Positions 8,519-17,642 of a stretch of DNA of 64,000 nucleotides are shown in pieces. Source of the DNA: Neptunicella sp048268085 (GTDB lineage: Bacteria > Pseudomonadota > Gammaproteobacteria > Enterobacterales > Alteromonadaceae); contig NZ_JBLWWF010000001.1 in the NCBI RefSeq assembly GCF_048268085.1, positions 62,001-126,000 of the forward strand, given 5' to 3'. The notes below the pieces were generated by a model. That model ran no database searches and was not told the origin of the DNA. It saw only the letters and a list, made by a program, of their open reading frames with translations. The first letter of the stretch is position 1. Every line of letters begins with the position of its first letter. A program made the position numbers and the translations under genes.

Positions 8519-11218
8519 ATGTTCTCAAATTTATTCACCAAGATATTCGGTAGCAGTAACGATCGTGTCTTAAAAAAACTTAATAAAATCGTCGTACAAG
8601 TCAATGCACTTGAAGCGGATTATGAAGCCCTATCCGATGAACAGTTAAAAGCTAAAACAGCAGAGTTTAAAGAACGTATCGAGCAAGGCAGTTCATTAGA
8701 TGAACTGATGGTCGATGCCTTTGCCACTGTTCGTGAAGCGTCAAAACGGGTATTTGAAATGCGTCATTTTGACGTGCAATTGGTCGGTGGCATGGTGCTG
8801 CACGAAGGCAAAATTGCCGAAATGCGTACCGGTGAAGGTAAAACCTTAACGGCAACATTACCGACCTATCTGAATGCCATTAGCGGCAAAGGTGTGCACG
8901 TTATTACCGTCAATGACTATTTGGCTCGTCGTGATGCTGATGGTTCCCGTCCATTATTCGAGTTCTTGGGATTAACGGTAGGTTGTAACATTCCTGGCAT
9001 GTCTCATGAGCAAAAGAAACAGGCTTATGCTGCCGACATTACTTACGGGACAAATAATGAATTCGGCTTTGATTATCTTCGCGATAACATGGCCTTTAGC
9101 CCGGAAGATCGAGTACAACGCCCACTTAACTATGCGGTCGTGGATGAAGTGGATTCGATTCTTATTGATGAAGCCAGAACGCCACTGATTATTTCCGGTG
9201 CGGCAGAAGATTCCTCTGAATTGTATCGCCAAATTAACGCGATTATTCCCGAGCTGGTTCAACAGGACAAAGAAGACGAAGAAGACAAGTTTGGTGATGG
9301 TGATTTTACTATCGATGAAAAAGCCAAACAGATCCACCTGACTGAAAATGGTCAAATTCATATTGAAGAAATCTTGCAGCAAAAAGGCGTACTGTCGGCC
9401 GATGAGTCTTTGTTTGCGGCTAATAATATTAGTCTGTTGCATCATGTTAACGCGGCCCTGCGGGCGCACAAGCTGTTTCAGCGTGATGTAGACTACATCG
9501 TTAAAGATGATGAAATCGTGATTGTAGATGAACACACTGGCCGGACTATGGAAGGGCGTCGTTGGTCGGAAGGGTTGCATCAGGCGGTAGAAGCGAAAGA
9601 AGGGGTTAAAATTCAGAATGAGAATCAGACCTTAGCTTCCATAACGTTCCAGAATTATTTCCGTTTGTATAACAAGCTGGCCGGGATGACCGGTACAGCC
9701 GATACCGAAGCATTTGAGTTTAATCATATTTATGGCCTGTTAACCGTAGTCATTCCTACCAACAAACCAATGATCCGGGATGATCGTGATGATTTGATTT
9801 ATCTGACAGCCGAAGAAAAATATGAAGCCATTGTGAAAGATATTCAGCAGTGTATCGAAAAACAATGCCCAGTATTAGTGGGAACCATTTCGATTGAAAA
9901 TTCCGAATTGCTATCGCGCTTTTTGAAAAAGAAAAAGATTAATCACAAAGTATTGAATGCCAAGTTCCACGCACAGGAAGCGGATATTATCGAACAAGCC
10001 GGTAAACCAGGTGCGGTGACTATTGCCACCAACATGGCCGGTCGTGGTACCGATATTGTATTAGGTGGTAACTGGCAAGCGGAAATTGATAAGTTAGAAA
10101 ATCCCGATCAAGCCCAAATTGATAAAATCAAGGCACAATGGCAGGAGCGCCATGATGCCGTTATTGCTGCTGGTGGATTACATATTATTGGTACCGAACG
10201 CCATGAATCCCGCCGTATCGATAACCAGTTACGTGGTCGTGCTGGTCGTCAGGGGGATCCGGGGTCATCACGCTTCTATTTATCTTTAGAAGATGCCTTG
10301 ATGCGTATTTTTGCTTCTGAGCGTATGGGCAGCATGATGAAACGCTTGGGAATGGAGCGTGGTGAAGCGATTGAACATCCTTGGTTAAATCGTGCAGTAG
10401 AAAATGCTCAACGCAAAGTGGAAGGACGTAACTTTGACATTCGTAAACAGTTACTAGAATTCGACGATGTGGCTAATGATCAGCGGAAAGTCATATACGA
10501 ACAACGAAATGAATTGCTGGATGAAGGAGATATTAGCGAAACCATAAACGCCATCCGTACCGATGTTGTTAATGATGTAATTAGCCAATATATACCGTTG
10601 CAATCTTTGGAAGAAATGTGGGATGTAGCCGGTCTGGAAGAGCGTGTTAAAAGTGACTTCCAGCTAGCATTACCGATTCAGCAATGGTTAGATGAAGATG
10701 ACAAATTATACGAAGAAAAGCTGCGTGAACGTATCATCGAAGCAGTAGAAAATGCGTATTTAGAAAAAGAGAAGCAAGTCGGCGAAGGCGTTTTACGCCA
10801 GTTTGAAAAGGCGGTAATGCTGCAAAGCTTGGATTCTCACTGGAAAGAGCATTTAGCGGCGATGGATCACTTACGTCAGGGGATACATTTGCGTGGTTAT
10901 GCGCAGAAGAATCCGAAACAGGAATATAAGCGTGAATCCTTCCAGTTATTTTCTGAAATGTTAGAAAACCTGAAGATTGACGTGGTGACCATCTTAAGCA
11001 AAGTGCAAGTGCGTGCTGAGTCTGATGTGGAAGCCGTTGAAGAACAGCGTCGTAAAGCGGATGTTCCTAAACAGTATGAGCATCAGTCGCCAGCAGATGA
11101 AGCTGCAACTCAACCACAAGGCCCTGTTGTTCGTGAAGGCGCCAAAGTCGGACGTAATGATCCTTGCCCTTGTGGTTCTGGTAAAAAATACAAACAGTGT
11201 CACGGTAAATTGAGTTAA
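8519..11218 (+). CDS. secA: SecA, preprotein translocase ATPase
   Basis: 899 aa, full length. Motor ATPase that pushes preproteins through SecYEG. Walker A is at residues 102-109 (MRTGEGKT); the DEAD-like Walker B is VVDEVDSILIDEART; the second helicase domain has NMAGRGTDIVLGG and the QLRGRAGRQGDPG motif. The C-terminus keeps the zinc-binding SEC-C tail DPCPCGSGKKYKQCHG that binds SecB. GGAAGCGG precedes the ATG. A terminator follows at 11241. Confidence 0.99.
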   Translation: MFSNLFTKIFGSSNDRVLKKLNKIVVQVNALEADYEALSDEQLKAKTAEFKERIEQGSSLDELMVDAFATVREASKRVFEMRHFDVQLVGGMVLHEGKIAEMRTGEGKTLTATLPTYLNAISGKGVHVITVNDYLARRDADGSRPLFEFLGLTVGCNIPGMSHEQKKQAYAADITYGTNNEFGFDYLRDNMAFSPEDRVQRPLNYAVVDEVDSILIDEARTPLIISGAAEDSSELYRQINAIIPELVQQDKEDEEDKFGDGDFTIDEKAKQIHLTENGQIHIEEILQQKGVLSADESLFAANNISLLHHVNAALRAHKLFQRDVDYIVKDDEIVIVDEHTGRTMEGRRWSEGLHQAVEAKEGVKIQNENQTLASITFQNYFRLYNKLAGMTGTADTEAFEFNHIYGLLTVVIPTNKPMIRDDRDDLIYLTAEEKYEAIVKDIQQCIEKQCPVLVGTISIENSELLSRFLKKKKINHKVLNAKFHAQEADIIEQAGKPGAVTIATNMAGRGTDIVLGGNWQAEIDKLENPDQAQIDKIKAQWQERHDAVIAAGGLHIIGTERHESRRIDNQLRGRAGRQGDPGSSRFYLSLEDALMRIFASERMGSMMKRLGMERGEAIEHPWLNRAVENAQRKVEGRNFDIRKQLLEFDDVANDQRKVIYEQRNELLDEGDISETINAIRTDVVNDVISQYIPLQSLEEMWDVAGLEERVKSDFQLALPIQQWLDEDDKLYEEKLRERIIEAVENAYLEKEKQVGEGVLRQFEKAVMLQSLDSHWKEHLAAMDHLRQGIHLRGYAQKNPKQEYKRESFQLFSEMLENLKIDVVTILSKVQVRAESDVEAVEEQRRKADVPKQYEHQSPADEAATQPQGPVVREGAKVGRNDPCPCGSGKKYKQCHGKLS

Positions 11219-11240
11219 TCGTTGCACGAGGTTAATCATG

Positions 11241-11270
11241 AAAACCGGCTTAGGCCGGTTTTTGTTTTTG
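11241..11270 (+). terminator. Rho-independent terminator after secA
   Basis: AAAACCGGC-TTA-GGCCGGTTTTTG followed by TTTTTG: a compact G+C-rich stem with a T run, 22 bp after the secA stop. Confidence 0.88.
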
Positions 11271-11326
11271 GGCTTGTAATCCAGAGTTGTTAAATTGAAG
11301 TCAACGAGATACGGGAGACTAGAATA

Positions 11327-11713
11327 ATGAAAATCGTTGAAGTTGCAGTAGGGGTCATTGTCAGGGACAACGCGATCTATATTACTAAACGCGCTGACAC
11401 GCTTCATCAAGGCGGTAAATGGGAGTTTCCAGGGGGCAAGAAAGAAGCTGGGGAAACTATCGCGAGCGCCCTTTCCCGTGAGTTACAGGAAGAGATAGGG
11501 ATTGAAGTGGTACACCACCAACCTTTAATGATTATTGAGCATGATTACGGCGATAAGCGAGTTAAGCTGGACGTGCATATTGTCGACCAATTTAATCATG
11601 AACCCTATGGTAAAGAAGGTCAGCAAGGTAAGTGGGTACCAATAAACCAGCTGGCCGAATATGACTTCCCGGCAGCGAATGTGGAGATACTCAATCGTAT
11701 TGGTGATTTGTAA
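11327..11713 (+). CDS. mutT: MutT, 8-oxo-dGTP diphosphatase (Nudix hydrolase)
   Basis: 128 aa. Removes oxidised dGTP from the nucleotide pool to prevent A:T to C:G transversions. The Nudix box GGKKEAGETIASALSRELQEEIG is complete, with the REL-EE Mg-binding residues. It directly follows secA, the standard gammaproteobacterial arrangement. GGGAGACTAGAATA precedes the ATG. It converges with the esterase gene downstream; a small hairpin (11737-11753) lies in between. Confidence 0.96.
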   Translation: MKIVEVAVGVIVRDNAIYITKRADTLHQGGKWEFPGGKKEAGETIASALSRELQEEIGIEVVHHQPLMIIEHDYGDKRVKLDVHIVDQFNHEPYGKEGQQGKWVPINQLAEYDFPAANVEILNRIGDL

Positions 11714-11782
11714 GAGATTGAATCTAGCTGCGAGTAACGAGCTTTTAGCTCGTCGCTCTAAGCTAACCACTCTTCGCTGAAG

Positions 11783-13711
11783 CTATTGTCCTTTCTTTAC
11801 TTCGCTGGCTGTCCAGTCATCGGTTCTAAACGGAGTAGCAGGTAATCCTTGGGTGTTGATTAAATTGACTTCGGGATAATCAGCCCATGCATAACGCACG
11901 GCAACCGGTTCACTCACATGGGGATTACTCACAATGACGGTGTCGTCTTGTATGGTGGCGGTAGCAGGATAGAACACTTTATCTTTACCCGCGATAATAA
12001 AGCCTCTAATGGCTTGATTGTCTTTGCTAGTTAATCCCTGAGCGTACTTAAAGCTGACAATGATTTTATCGGCTTGGATCCGGTGCTGCTGATAATCCGG
12101 ACCACTGGCAATATTGGCTTGTCCATACACGATATTACTGGCTTGTAACCATAATCGTTTGCCCACATCCTGTTTGTTATGTGGATGTATATTTTGTTCA
12201 TTACCAATATCTATGGTGACCGCCATACCGGTATTATCCAGAGCTAAGGTTTGCTTTTGACTATCGCGCAAATATGCCCAAGCACTGTCTGGTTGTAGCA
12301 CCTGATGCGGTAAATAAGCGGCCAGTTGGACAAACAGGAAAGGTAATTGTGGATCGCCGGCCCGTTCGCGCCAGTTTGTGATCATGCTGCTAAACAGCTG
12401 ATGATAATATTGATATTCCCCGACATTGTTTTCCCCCTGATACCAGATAACGCCGGCGCTGGTGTACGGAAGCAGAGGGTGGATCATGGCATTGTATAAA
12501 AAGCCGGGAACCCAGCTGTAACGTTCTACTTTGGGCATGGGTTGTTCGACGGAGTTACTGAATAACCAGTTGCCTTGCAGATCGATTTTTTGTTCGTCAC
12601 TTTGTAGCCACATTTCGTCGGGGCGACCAACCATCACATTATTGTCCCAGGAATTGGCTATACGCAGGGCGAGCAAGTTTTCACCTTTGTGCAGCTTATC
12701 TGCAGGTAATACATAACGAGCGTCACTATCTTGCCAGCCTTTGCGAGCGACTAATTCACCATTGAGAAAAATAAAGGCTTCCTGAACTAAATCACCTAGT
12801 TCCAACGTGGTGTTTTGCTGTGGTTGATGATCGAGCTGAAATGACTTACGCAACCAAACAAAATCATTTAGAGCGGTTTTGTTCGGCAGTTGGACAGTTT
12901 GCCAGTGACTGGCATCGTAACTGGCTTTGTACGCATTGGTGGCCAAAACGCTTTGTTCATCACCGATCATCTTAAATTTAAGTTGTTCACGCTGGCTGTT
13001 CTCAGCCAATAATTTAGGCCAATTCTGCTCGGCAATAATCTTAGTGGCTTTTTGCTGATAGCCTTGCACATCAGTCAGTTTATTAACATCGGTCCATGCT
13101 TCTGCCGGAGTGCCGCCCCAGTTTGAATCAATAATCCCAACGGCAACATCTTGATGCTGATGTAATTGTTTGGCAAAAAACCAGGCGACGGCTGAAAAGT
13201 TGCCCACGCTAGCTGGGCTGGCAGATTGCCACTGTGAAGCTGGAAGTTGTTTTTCTTTGTGGGCAGAAAGGGTGTTGGGGACTTCAAAAAAGCGGATTTG
13301 GGGATAATCGCTATCCTGTATTTCTTGTGCTTGATCATCAATTCCCCAATCCAGTTTCCATTCCATGTTCGATTGGCCACCGGCAATCCATACATCGCCT
13401 ACATATACATCCTTTAAGGTAATGGTTTTATCGCCACTATCCGTAATTGTGACCTGATAGGGCCCACCTTTAGCCAACGCTGGCAATTGTAACTGCCAGT
13501 CACCCTGGAGATTGGTTGTGGTAGTGACTTGATGATGATTCAGCATCACAGTGATTTTTTCACCAGCCGGGGCTTGTCCCCAAAAATGGAGTGGTTTGTC
13601 ACGCTGCAGTACCATATGGTCACTAAATAATGGCGATAGCTGTATCGACGCCTGAACTGTGGTGGCAACAGACATAAACAGGATCCCTAAACTTAAAATA
13701 ATTTTAAACAT
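11783..13711 (-). CDS. Secreted SGNH-hydrolase acetylesterase (sialate O-acetylesterase-like), probable glycan deacetylase
   Basis: 642 aa with an N-terminal signal peptide (MFKIILSLGILFMSVATTVQA), so exported. The SGNH block I is AGGQSNMEW with the catalytic serine; a later WYQGENN block provides the oxyanion residues; a beta-sandwich (jelly-roll, about residues 260-385) is inserted in the hydrolase domain as in family sialate O-acetylesterases. The paralogues in plant-polysaccharide loci remove acetyl groups from mannan or xylan. It is the last gene of the lacI-AGE-esterase operon (28 bp after the AGE gene) in a locus that otherwise targets beta-mannan, so acetyl-mannan deacetylation is the best inference. 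AAGGAATAGAAGC precedes its ATG. Confidence 0.82.
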   Translation of the reverse strand: MFKIILSLGILFMSVATTVQASIQLSPLFSDHMVLQRDKPLHFWGQAPAGEKITVMLNHHQVTTTTNLQGDWQLQLPALAKGGPYQVTITDSGDKTITLKDVYVGDVWIAGGQSNMEWKLDWGIDDQAQEIQDSDYPQIRFFEVPNTLSAHKEKQLPASQWQSASPASVGNFSAVAWFFAKQLHQHQDVAVGIIDSNWGGTPAEAWTDVNKLTDVQGYQQKATKIIAEQNWPKLLAENSQREQLKFKMIGDEQSVLATNAYKASYDASHWQTVQLPNKTALNDFVWLRKSFQLDHQPQQNTTLELGDLVQEAFIFLNGELVARKGWQDSDARYVLPADKLHKGENLLALRIANSWDNNVMVGRPDEMWLQSDEQKIDLQGNWLFSNSVEQPMPKVERYSWVPGFLYNAMIHPLLPYTSAGVIWYQGENNVGEYQYYHQLFSSMITNWRERAGDPQLPFLFVQLAAYLPHQVLQPDSAWAYLRDSQKQTLALDNTGMAVTIDIGNEQNIHPHNKQDVGKRLWLQASNIVYGQANIASGPDYQQHRIQADKIIVSFKYAQGLTSKDNQAIRGFIIAGKDKVFYPATATIQDDTVIVSNPHVSEPVAVRYAWADYPEVNLINTQGLPATPFRTDDWTASEVKKGQ

Positions 13712-13739
13712 GCTTCTATTCCTTAGTTTGCCGTTAACC

Positions 13740-14897
13740 CTATGCCGCAGAATCGCAATATTTGACTGCTTCAGTACAGGCTAGGATTAGATGATATAAG
13801 CTACTGGCTGGGGCAAGTTCCATCATGACATTATTATCGGCATCCAGCTGGTCAATATAGGATCCTTCTATTTGCTCTGATAAATAGTATTTAAATAACA
13901 ATTCGATGGCCTGGGCGGCGCCTTCTTCACATTCACGATGACCAGCCTTGGCTTGAGCAATGTTAGCTTTAAGTAATTCTGTTAATGTCCAGCAACGCTT
14001 CGTGGCGCTAATAACGTCTCCTTCAGGGCTAACTTCGTCAAATAACAATCCGGTTGATTTGTCCTGTCCCAAGCTCAAACCATTGTGATAAAGATGATGG
14101 CAATAGGCATCAACCGGCGTGTCACTAAATTTCTGATATTTGCGCAGTAACCAAACCCATTCCATCATGTGGCCAGGTTCGACAATTAAGCCCCGTTGTC
14201 CGGGAGCCGGTTGCCAGTCATCCTGAAAAAATTCTTTCAGTACATGCTGTTGGTGGTCATAAAAACAGGTTTCAAATAAGCAAAAAATCTCCCCCGCTTT
14301 AGCTAACCATTTACCATCTTGAGTAATCTCATATAAAGCCAAAAAAGCTTCAAATAGATGCATATGTGGATTCTGACGACGCTCTTGAGCCGGATAATCA
14401 CCTTCCATCCAGCCACCTGGAGCCTTTTTCAGGGCCGTTTCAATATGTGCGGTTAGCAGGTTGGCTTGTTCTAATGCCTCTGGGTTTTGAGTGATTTTAT
14501 AGCGGTAAGCGGCCGCCAATATGAAAAAGGCAATATCGTAGAGATCCTGTTTTTGATCAATCGGCTTATTTTGTGAGTCAAGCAAATGGACATACATGCC
14601 GGGAATATCGGCTCGAGCTGCGTACTGCTGCAGATAGTCGTTAAGCCCTGCGATAATTTGTTCGGCATTCGCCAGCCAGCCCATCTCAGCTGCGGATGCA
14701 AACACAAATAACTGGCGACATTGCACTCTGGCACGTTTGGTGGAGGTTAAATCGGGTTGTCCATTGGCTAATAGTCTTTCGTAACTGCCCAGTGAAGACG
14801 GCTCAATCCCAACGGATGACCATAAGGGTAACGCCTGATTGATCATCCAAGTACGAAACTGATCCGTTGCGGTTAATAATTTTTGTGAGACTGCCAT
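13740..14897 (-). CDS. AGE-superfamily sugar isomerase/epimerase, D-mannose isomerase-like
   Basis: I set the start at ATG 14897 (MAVSQKLLTATDQF): the frame is open 156 bases further up, but that part would overlap lacI and its residues look non-coding. The product is 385 aa, a typical (alpha/alpha)6 barrel length. The conserved histidine motifs are present: NPHMHLFEAF, EPGHMMEWVW, and the W-TLTELLKA segment. The HxHLFEA form resembles mannose isomerase / YihS rather than cellobiose 2-epimerase, so the likely reaction is D-mannose to D-fructose, letting free mannose enter glycolysis. It is a cytoplasmic enzyme with no signal peptide. It sits between lacI and the acetylesterase in one operon. 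The substrate is inferred. Confidence 0.78.
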   Translation of the reverse strand: MAVSQKLLTATDQFRTWMINQALPLWSSVGIEPSSLGSYERLLANGQPDLTSTKRARVQCRQLFVFASAAEMGWLANAEQIIAGLNDYLQQYAARADIPGMYVHLLDSQNKPIDQKQDLYDIAFFILAAAYRYKITQNPEALEQANLLTAHIETALKKAPGGWMEGDYPAQERRQNPHMHLFEAFLALYEITQDGKWLAKAGEIFCLFETCFYDHQQHVLKEFFQDDWQPAPGQRGLIVEPGHMMEWVWLLRKYQKFSDTPVDAYCHHLYHNGLSLGQDKSTGLLFDEVSPEGDVISATKRCWTLTELLKANIAQAKAGHRECEEGAAQAIELLFKYYLSEQIEGSYIDQLDADNNVMMELAPASSLYHLILACTEAVKYCDSAA

Positions 14898-14967
14898 AAA
14901 AGTGATACCTAAAATTACACAATGACCCTGTTGCATTGCAACAAGGTAAAATTTATAAGAAGTTAAA

Positions 14968-15963
14968 TTAAGACTGACATATACCGGAGCTTTGCCTGAT
15001 GACAAACTCATGAGGCAAAATATATTCGGTCTGTGAGGGTTGTTCGCCTTCAATCAGCTGGATCAGCAGCTCTGCGGCCTTTTCACCCAATTTGACGGCC
15101 GGTTGAAATACAGTAGTTAAGGGGGGATCGCAATAATTAGATACTTCAATATTATCAAATCCGGTAATAGACATATCGCCGGGGACTTTAATATTTTTAT
15201 CTTTCAAACCCTTAATTGCGCCAATGGCCATTTCATCATTCATACAGAAAATGGCAGTGGGACGCTGTTGCATACGAGTAAAATGTTGTACCGCATTTAA
15301 TCCCGACCATAAGGTAAAGTCACCTTCCGCTATGAGTGAAGGATCAAATTCGATGCCAGCTTGCTGCAAACTGAGTTTATAGCCTTTCATACGATCGATA
15401 GTATGCGGATTGGTGCGTAATCCAGAAATGACACCAATTCGGCGATGGCCATTTTCGATAAGGTAATCGACTACTTTCTTAGCTGCATCGGCATTGTCGA
15501 TGCGTACTGAAGGATAAGGGGTGTTTTCACAGCCACCGGTATTGACTGCAATGACATTTTTGCGCGGCAGGATTGAGATATTTTCCTGATAAGGTTTTAA
15601 CTGAATAATCCCATCGGCTTGACGAGTTTCGACTAAATGAATGTAATCCCGTTCCCGTTGTTCAGAATCACGGGTATCCCCTAATAACACGCTATAACCG
15701 CTTTTTTGGGCGATATCTTCAATGCCGCTGATGACTTTGGCAAAGAATAGATTGGAAAGATTGGGAACCAAAATGACAATTGTATTGGAGCGTTTGTTGC
15801 GGAATTTTTGCGATAGCATATTGGGCTGATATTGTAGTTTATCTATCGCGTCCTGTACTTTTTTAAGACTTTCCTGAGACACTTTATCCGGGGAGCTGAG
15901 AGCTCTGGAAACTGTCGCAATAGAGAGGCCAGACTCCTTGGATACGTCGCGAATGGTTGCCAT
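14968..15963 (-). CDS. LacI-family transcriptional regulator of the mannan locus
   Basis: 331 aa. The start at 15963 (MATIRDVSKES) is better than ATG 15969, because AAGGG lies at the proper distance for it. Residues 1-25 form the LacI helix-turn-helix (IRDVSKESGLSIATVSRALS), followed by the hinge helix and a periplasmic-binding-protein-like sugar domain with DNIEVSNYCDPPLTTV near the end. It faces away from the GH130 operon; the shared 485-bp region carries two perfect GTAACCGGTTAC palindromes and one degenerate copy. Identical palindromes sit before TonB receptor 1 and GH27, so this protein is the probable local repressor. The effector is unknown; a mannose-containing disaccharide is a fair guess. 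Confidence 0.92.
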   Translation of the reverse strand: MATIRDVSKESGLSIATVSRALSSPDKVSQESLKKVQDAIDKLQYQPNMLSQKFRNKRSNTIVILVPNLSNLFFAKVISGIEDIAQKSGYSVLLGDTRDSEQRERDYIHLVETRQADGIIQLKPYQENISILPRKNVIAVNTGGCENTPYPSVRIDNADAAKKVVDYLIENGHRRIGVISGLRTNPHTIDRMKGYKLSLQQAGIEFDPSLIAEGDFTLWSGLNAVQHFTRMQQRPTAIFCMNDEMAIGAIKGLKDKNIKVPGDMSITGFDNIEVSNYCDPPLTTVFQPAVKLGEKAAELLIQLIEGEQPSQTEYILPHEFVIRQSSGICQS

Positions 15964-16059
15964 AGTCATTTTCCCTTGTCAGTAATTTTATTTAGACAGA
16001 TGTAACATTTTTCATGTTTAGGGTGCAATAATTTAATAAAATACTGGAATATTGCCCTT

Positions 16060-16070
16060 GTTCCGGTTAC
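16060..16070. promoter_or_regulatory. Degenerate LacI-type operator copy
   Basis: GTTCCGGTTAC keeps the right half of the GTAACCGGTTAC palindrome. Its centre is 24 bp from that of the perfect site at 16084-16095, about two helical turns, as expected for cooperative sites. Confidence 0.5.
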
Positions 16071-16083
16071 ATTCTACCCCATA

Positions 16084-16095
16084 GTAACCGGTTAC
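16084..16095. promoter_or_regulatory. LacI-type operator GTAACCGGTTAC upstream of lacI
   Basis: Perfect 12-bp palindrome about 120 bp before the lacI start. The CG-centred sequence is typical of LacI-family operators. It suggests autoregulation. Confidence 0.8.
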
Positions 16096-16259
16096 ATCAA
16101 TTGTATTGAAAATAGCATAACATTTTAATACTTAATAAAGCAGAATAGCCTGTTTTGATTTGTAGAGTGTAATGTTAGAGCTGAAATGGCACGATGTTTG
16201 TCACTATTAGCTATCTACCCTGTTAATCCAGTGTCTCTAGCACTATATCAATTAATGCT

Positions 16260-16271
16260 GTAACCGGTTAC
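16260..16271. promoter_or_regulatory. LacI-type operator GTAACCGGTTAC upstream of the GH130 operon
   Basis: Perfect copy of the palindrome, 178 bp before the GH130 start and just after an A+T-rich possible -10 region. Suits repression of the phosphorylase operon. Confidence 0.8.
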
Positions 16272-16448
16272 TGAGGGGCATTTCCCTTTTCTCAATATTA
16301 TTAATGGTTTAACGGAAATCCAATAGTGATGTGTTTCAGCCTAAGATAATAAAATAGCCGCCCACAGCGGTGCAGATAAAAGGTGAACAGCCCTTAAATA
16401 GCAATTTATTTAGGCAGAACGCCTCGTTATTTTTAAGTGAGTGTAAGC

Positions 16449-17642
16449 ATGACAGAGCAGCAAGATATTTTTTCCACTAAGGTCAATCAGCTTTTTAGAC
16501 AGCATGAAAAGTTAGTCAGTCAGCCGAATTCCCCTGTTTTAAACGGTAATGGTATCTATCAACGTTGGCAAAATCCGATTGTGACTGCTGAGCATGCTCC
16601 GGTTTTTTGGCGTTATGATCTTAATTCCGATACCAACCCTTTGTTGCTCGAACGCATTGGGATCAATGCCACTTTAAATTCCGGCGCCATTTATAAAGAC
16701 GGCAAATATTTACTGGTGGTGCGTGTTGAAGGCAACGATCGCAAGTCGTTTTTTGCGGTGGCCGAAAGTGCCAATGGGGTGGATAATTTTCGCTTTTGGG
16801 ATTATCCAGTGACCATGCCAGAGACCGATGACCCAGATACAAATGTTTACGATATGCGCTTGACCGAACATCAGGACGGTTATATCTACGGCTTATTTTG
16901 TACCGAACGTAAGGATAAAACCCAGCCGAATGATATGAGTGCGGCCGAAGCTCAGTGTGGTATTGCACGTACTAAAGATTTGGTGAATTGGGAGCGCTTA
17001 CCTGATTTGATTACCTATTCAGGCCAGCAGCGTAATGTGGTCTTGCACCCGGAATTTGTGGACGGTAAATACGCGTTGTATACCCGTCCGCAAGATGGTT
17101 TTATTAGTGTCGGTGCGGGCGGTGGCATAGGCTGGGGACTCACTGATTCGATGGATGGTGCTGAGATTAACCATGAAGTGATCGTGGATGCCAAGCATTA
17201 CCATACTATTACCGAGGTTAAAAATGGTCAGGGTCCCGCGCCGATAAAAACGGCTAAAGGCTGGTTACATTTAGCCCACGGAGTACGTAATACCGCCGCA
17301 GGTTTACGCTATGTGCTGTATATGTTTCTGACGGATTTGCAGCAACCGTGGAAAATCACGCATAAGCCTGCGGGCCATTTTATTGCACCACAAGGAGCCG
17401 AGCGGGTAGGGGATGTCTCAAATGTGGTTTTCTCGAATGGTTGGGTGGTGAATGAAAAACAGCAAGTGTTTATTTATTACGCATCATCGGATACGCGTAT
17501 GCACGTAGCAACAAGTAGTATTGAACAACTTCTCGATTATGTGATGAATACCCCTGAAGACGGTTTGCGATCTGCCACTTCAGTTCAGACCCTGAATGAC
17601 TTAATCAGTAAAAATCTCAACTATATGCAGGGTGATGCTTAA
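16449..17642 (+). CDS. GH130 family glycoside phosphorylase, probable 4-O-beta-D-mannosyl-D-glucose phosphorylase
   Basis: 397 aa from ATG 16449; a GTG 12 bases earlier is in frame but less likely. GH130 enzymes form a five-bladed beta-propeller and split beta-mannosides with phosphate to give mannose-1-phosphate. The family's conserved segments are visible: NSGAIYKDGKYLLVVRVEG near the N-terminus, VYDMRLTEHQDG with the catalytic Asp, and VVLHPEF and HTITEVKNGQGPAPIKTAKGW further on. There is no signal peptide, so it acts in the cytoplasm. The stop shares one base with the start of the epimerase (TAATG). A 2-epimerase followed or preceded by a GH130 phosphorylase is the established mannobiose pathway, which supports the mannosylglucose specificity. 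Confidence 0.9.
   Translation: MTEQQDIFSTKVNQLFRQHEKLVSQPNSPVLNGNGIYQRWQNPIVTAEHAPVFWRYDLNSDTNPLLLERIGINATLNSGAIYKDGKYLLVVRVEGNDRKSFFAVAESANGVDNFRFWDYPVTMPETDDPDTNVYDMRLTEHQDGYIYGLFCTERKDKTQPNDMSAAEAQCGIARTKDLVNWERLPDLITYSGQQRNVVLHPEFVDGKYALYTRPQDGFISVGAGGGIGWGLTDSMDGAEINHEVIVDAKHYHTITEVKNGQGPAPIKTAKGWLHLAHGVRNTAAGLRYVLYMFLTDLQQPWKITHKPAGHFIAPQGAERVGDVSNVVFSNGWVVNEKQQVFIYYASSDTRMHVATSSIEQLLDYVMNTPEDGLRSATSVQTLNDLISKNLNYMQGDA

Larger units (their letters stand above)
15964..16448. promoter_or_regulatory. Divergent control region between lacI and the GH130 operon
   Basis: 485 bases without a gene. It holds the promoters of lacI (leftward) and of GH130-epimerase-halogenase (rightward), and three LacI-type operator copies listed separately. 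I could not place -10/-35 boxes with certainty; an A+T-rich TATATCAATTAAT stretch directly before the operator at 16260 is a plausible -10 area for the GH130 operon. Confidence 0.6.

Noticed and set aside
8972..9580. 202-codon open frame antisense to secA
   Set aside because: It lies wholly inside secA, has no recognisable domain, and secA is intact and full length.
11737..11753. Hairpin ACGAGC-TTTTA-GCTCGT after mutT as a terminator
   Set aside because: The stem is short and there is no T run after it on either strand; it may help termination but cannot be supported.
14898..15053. 52-codon N-terminal extension of the mannose isomerase-like protein
   Set aside because: It overlaps the end of lacI and the residues do not resemble the family; ATG 14897 gives the normal length.
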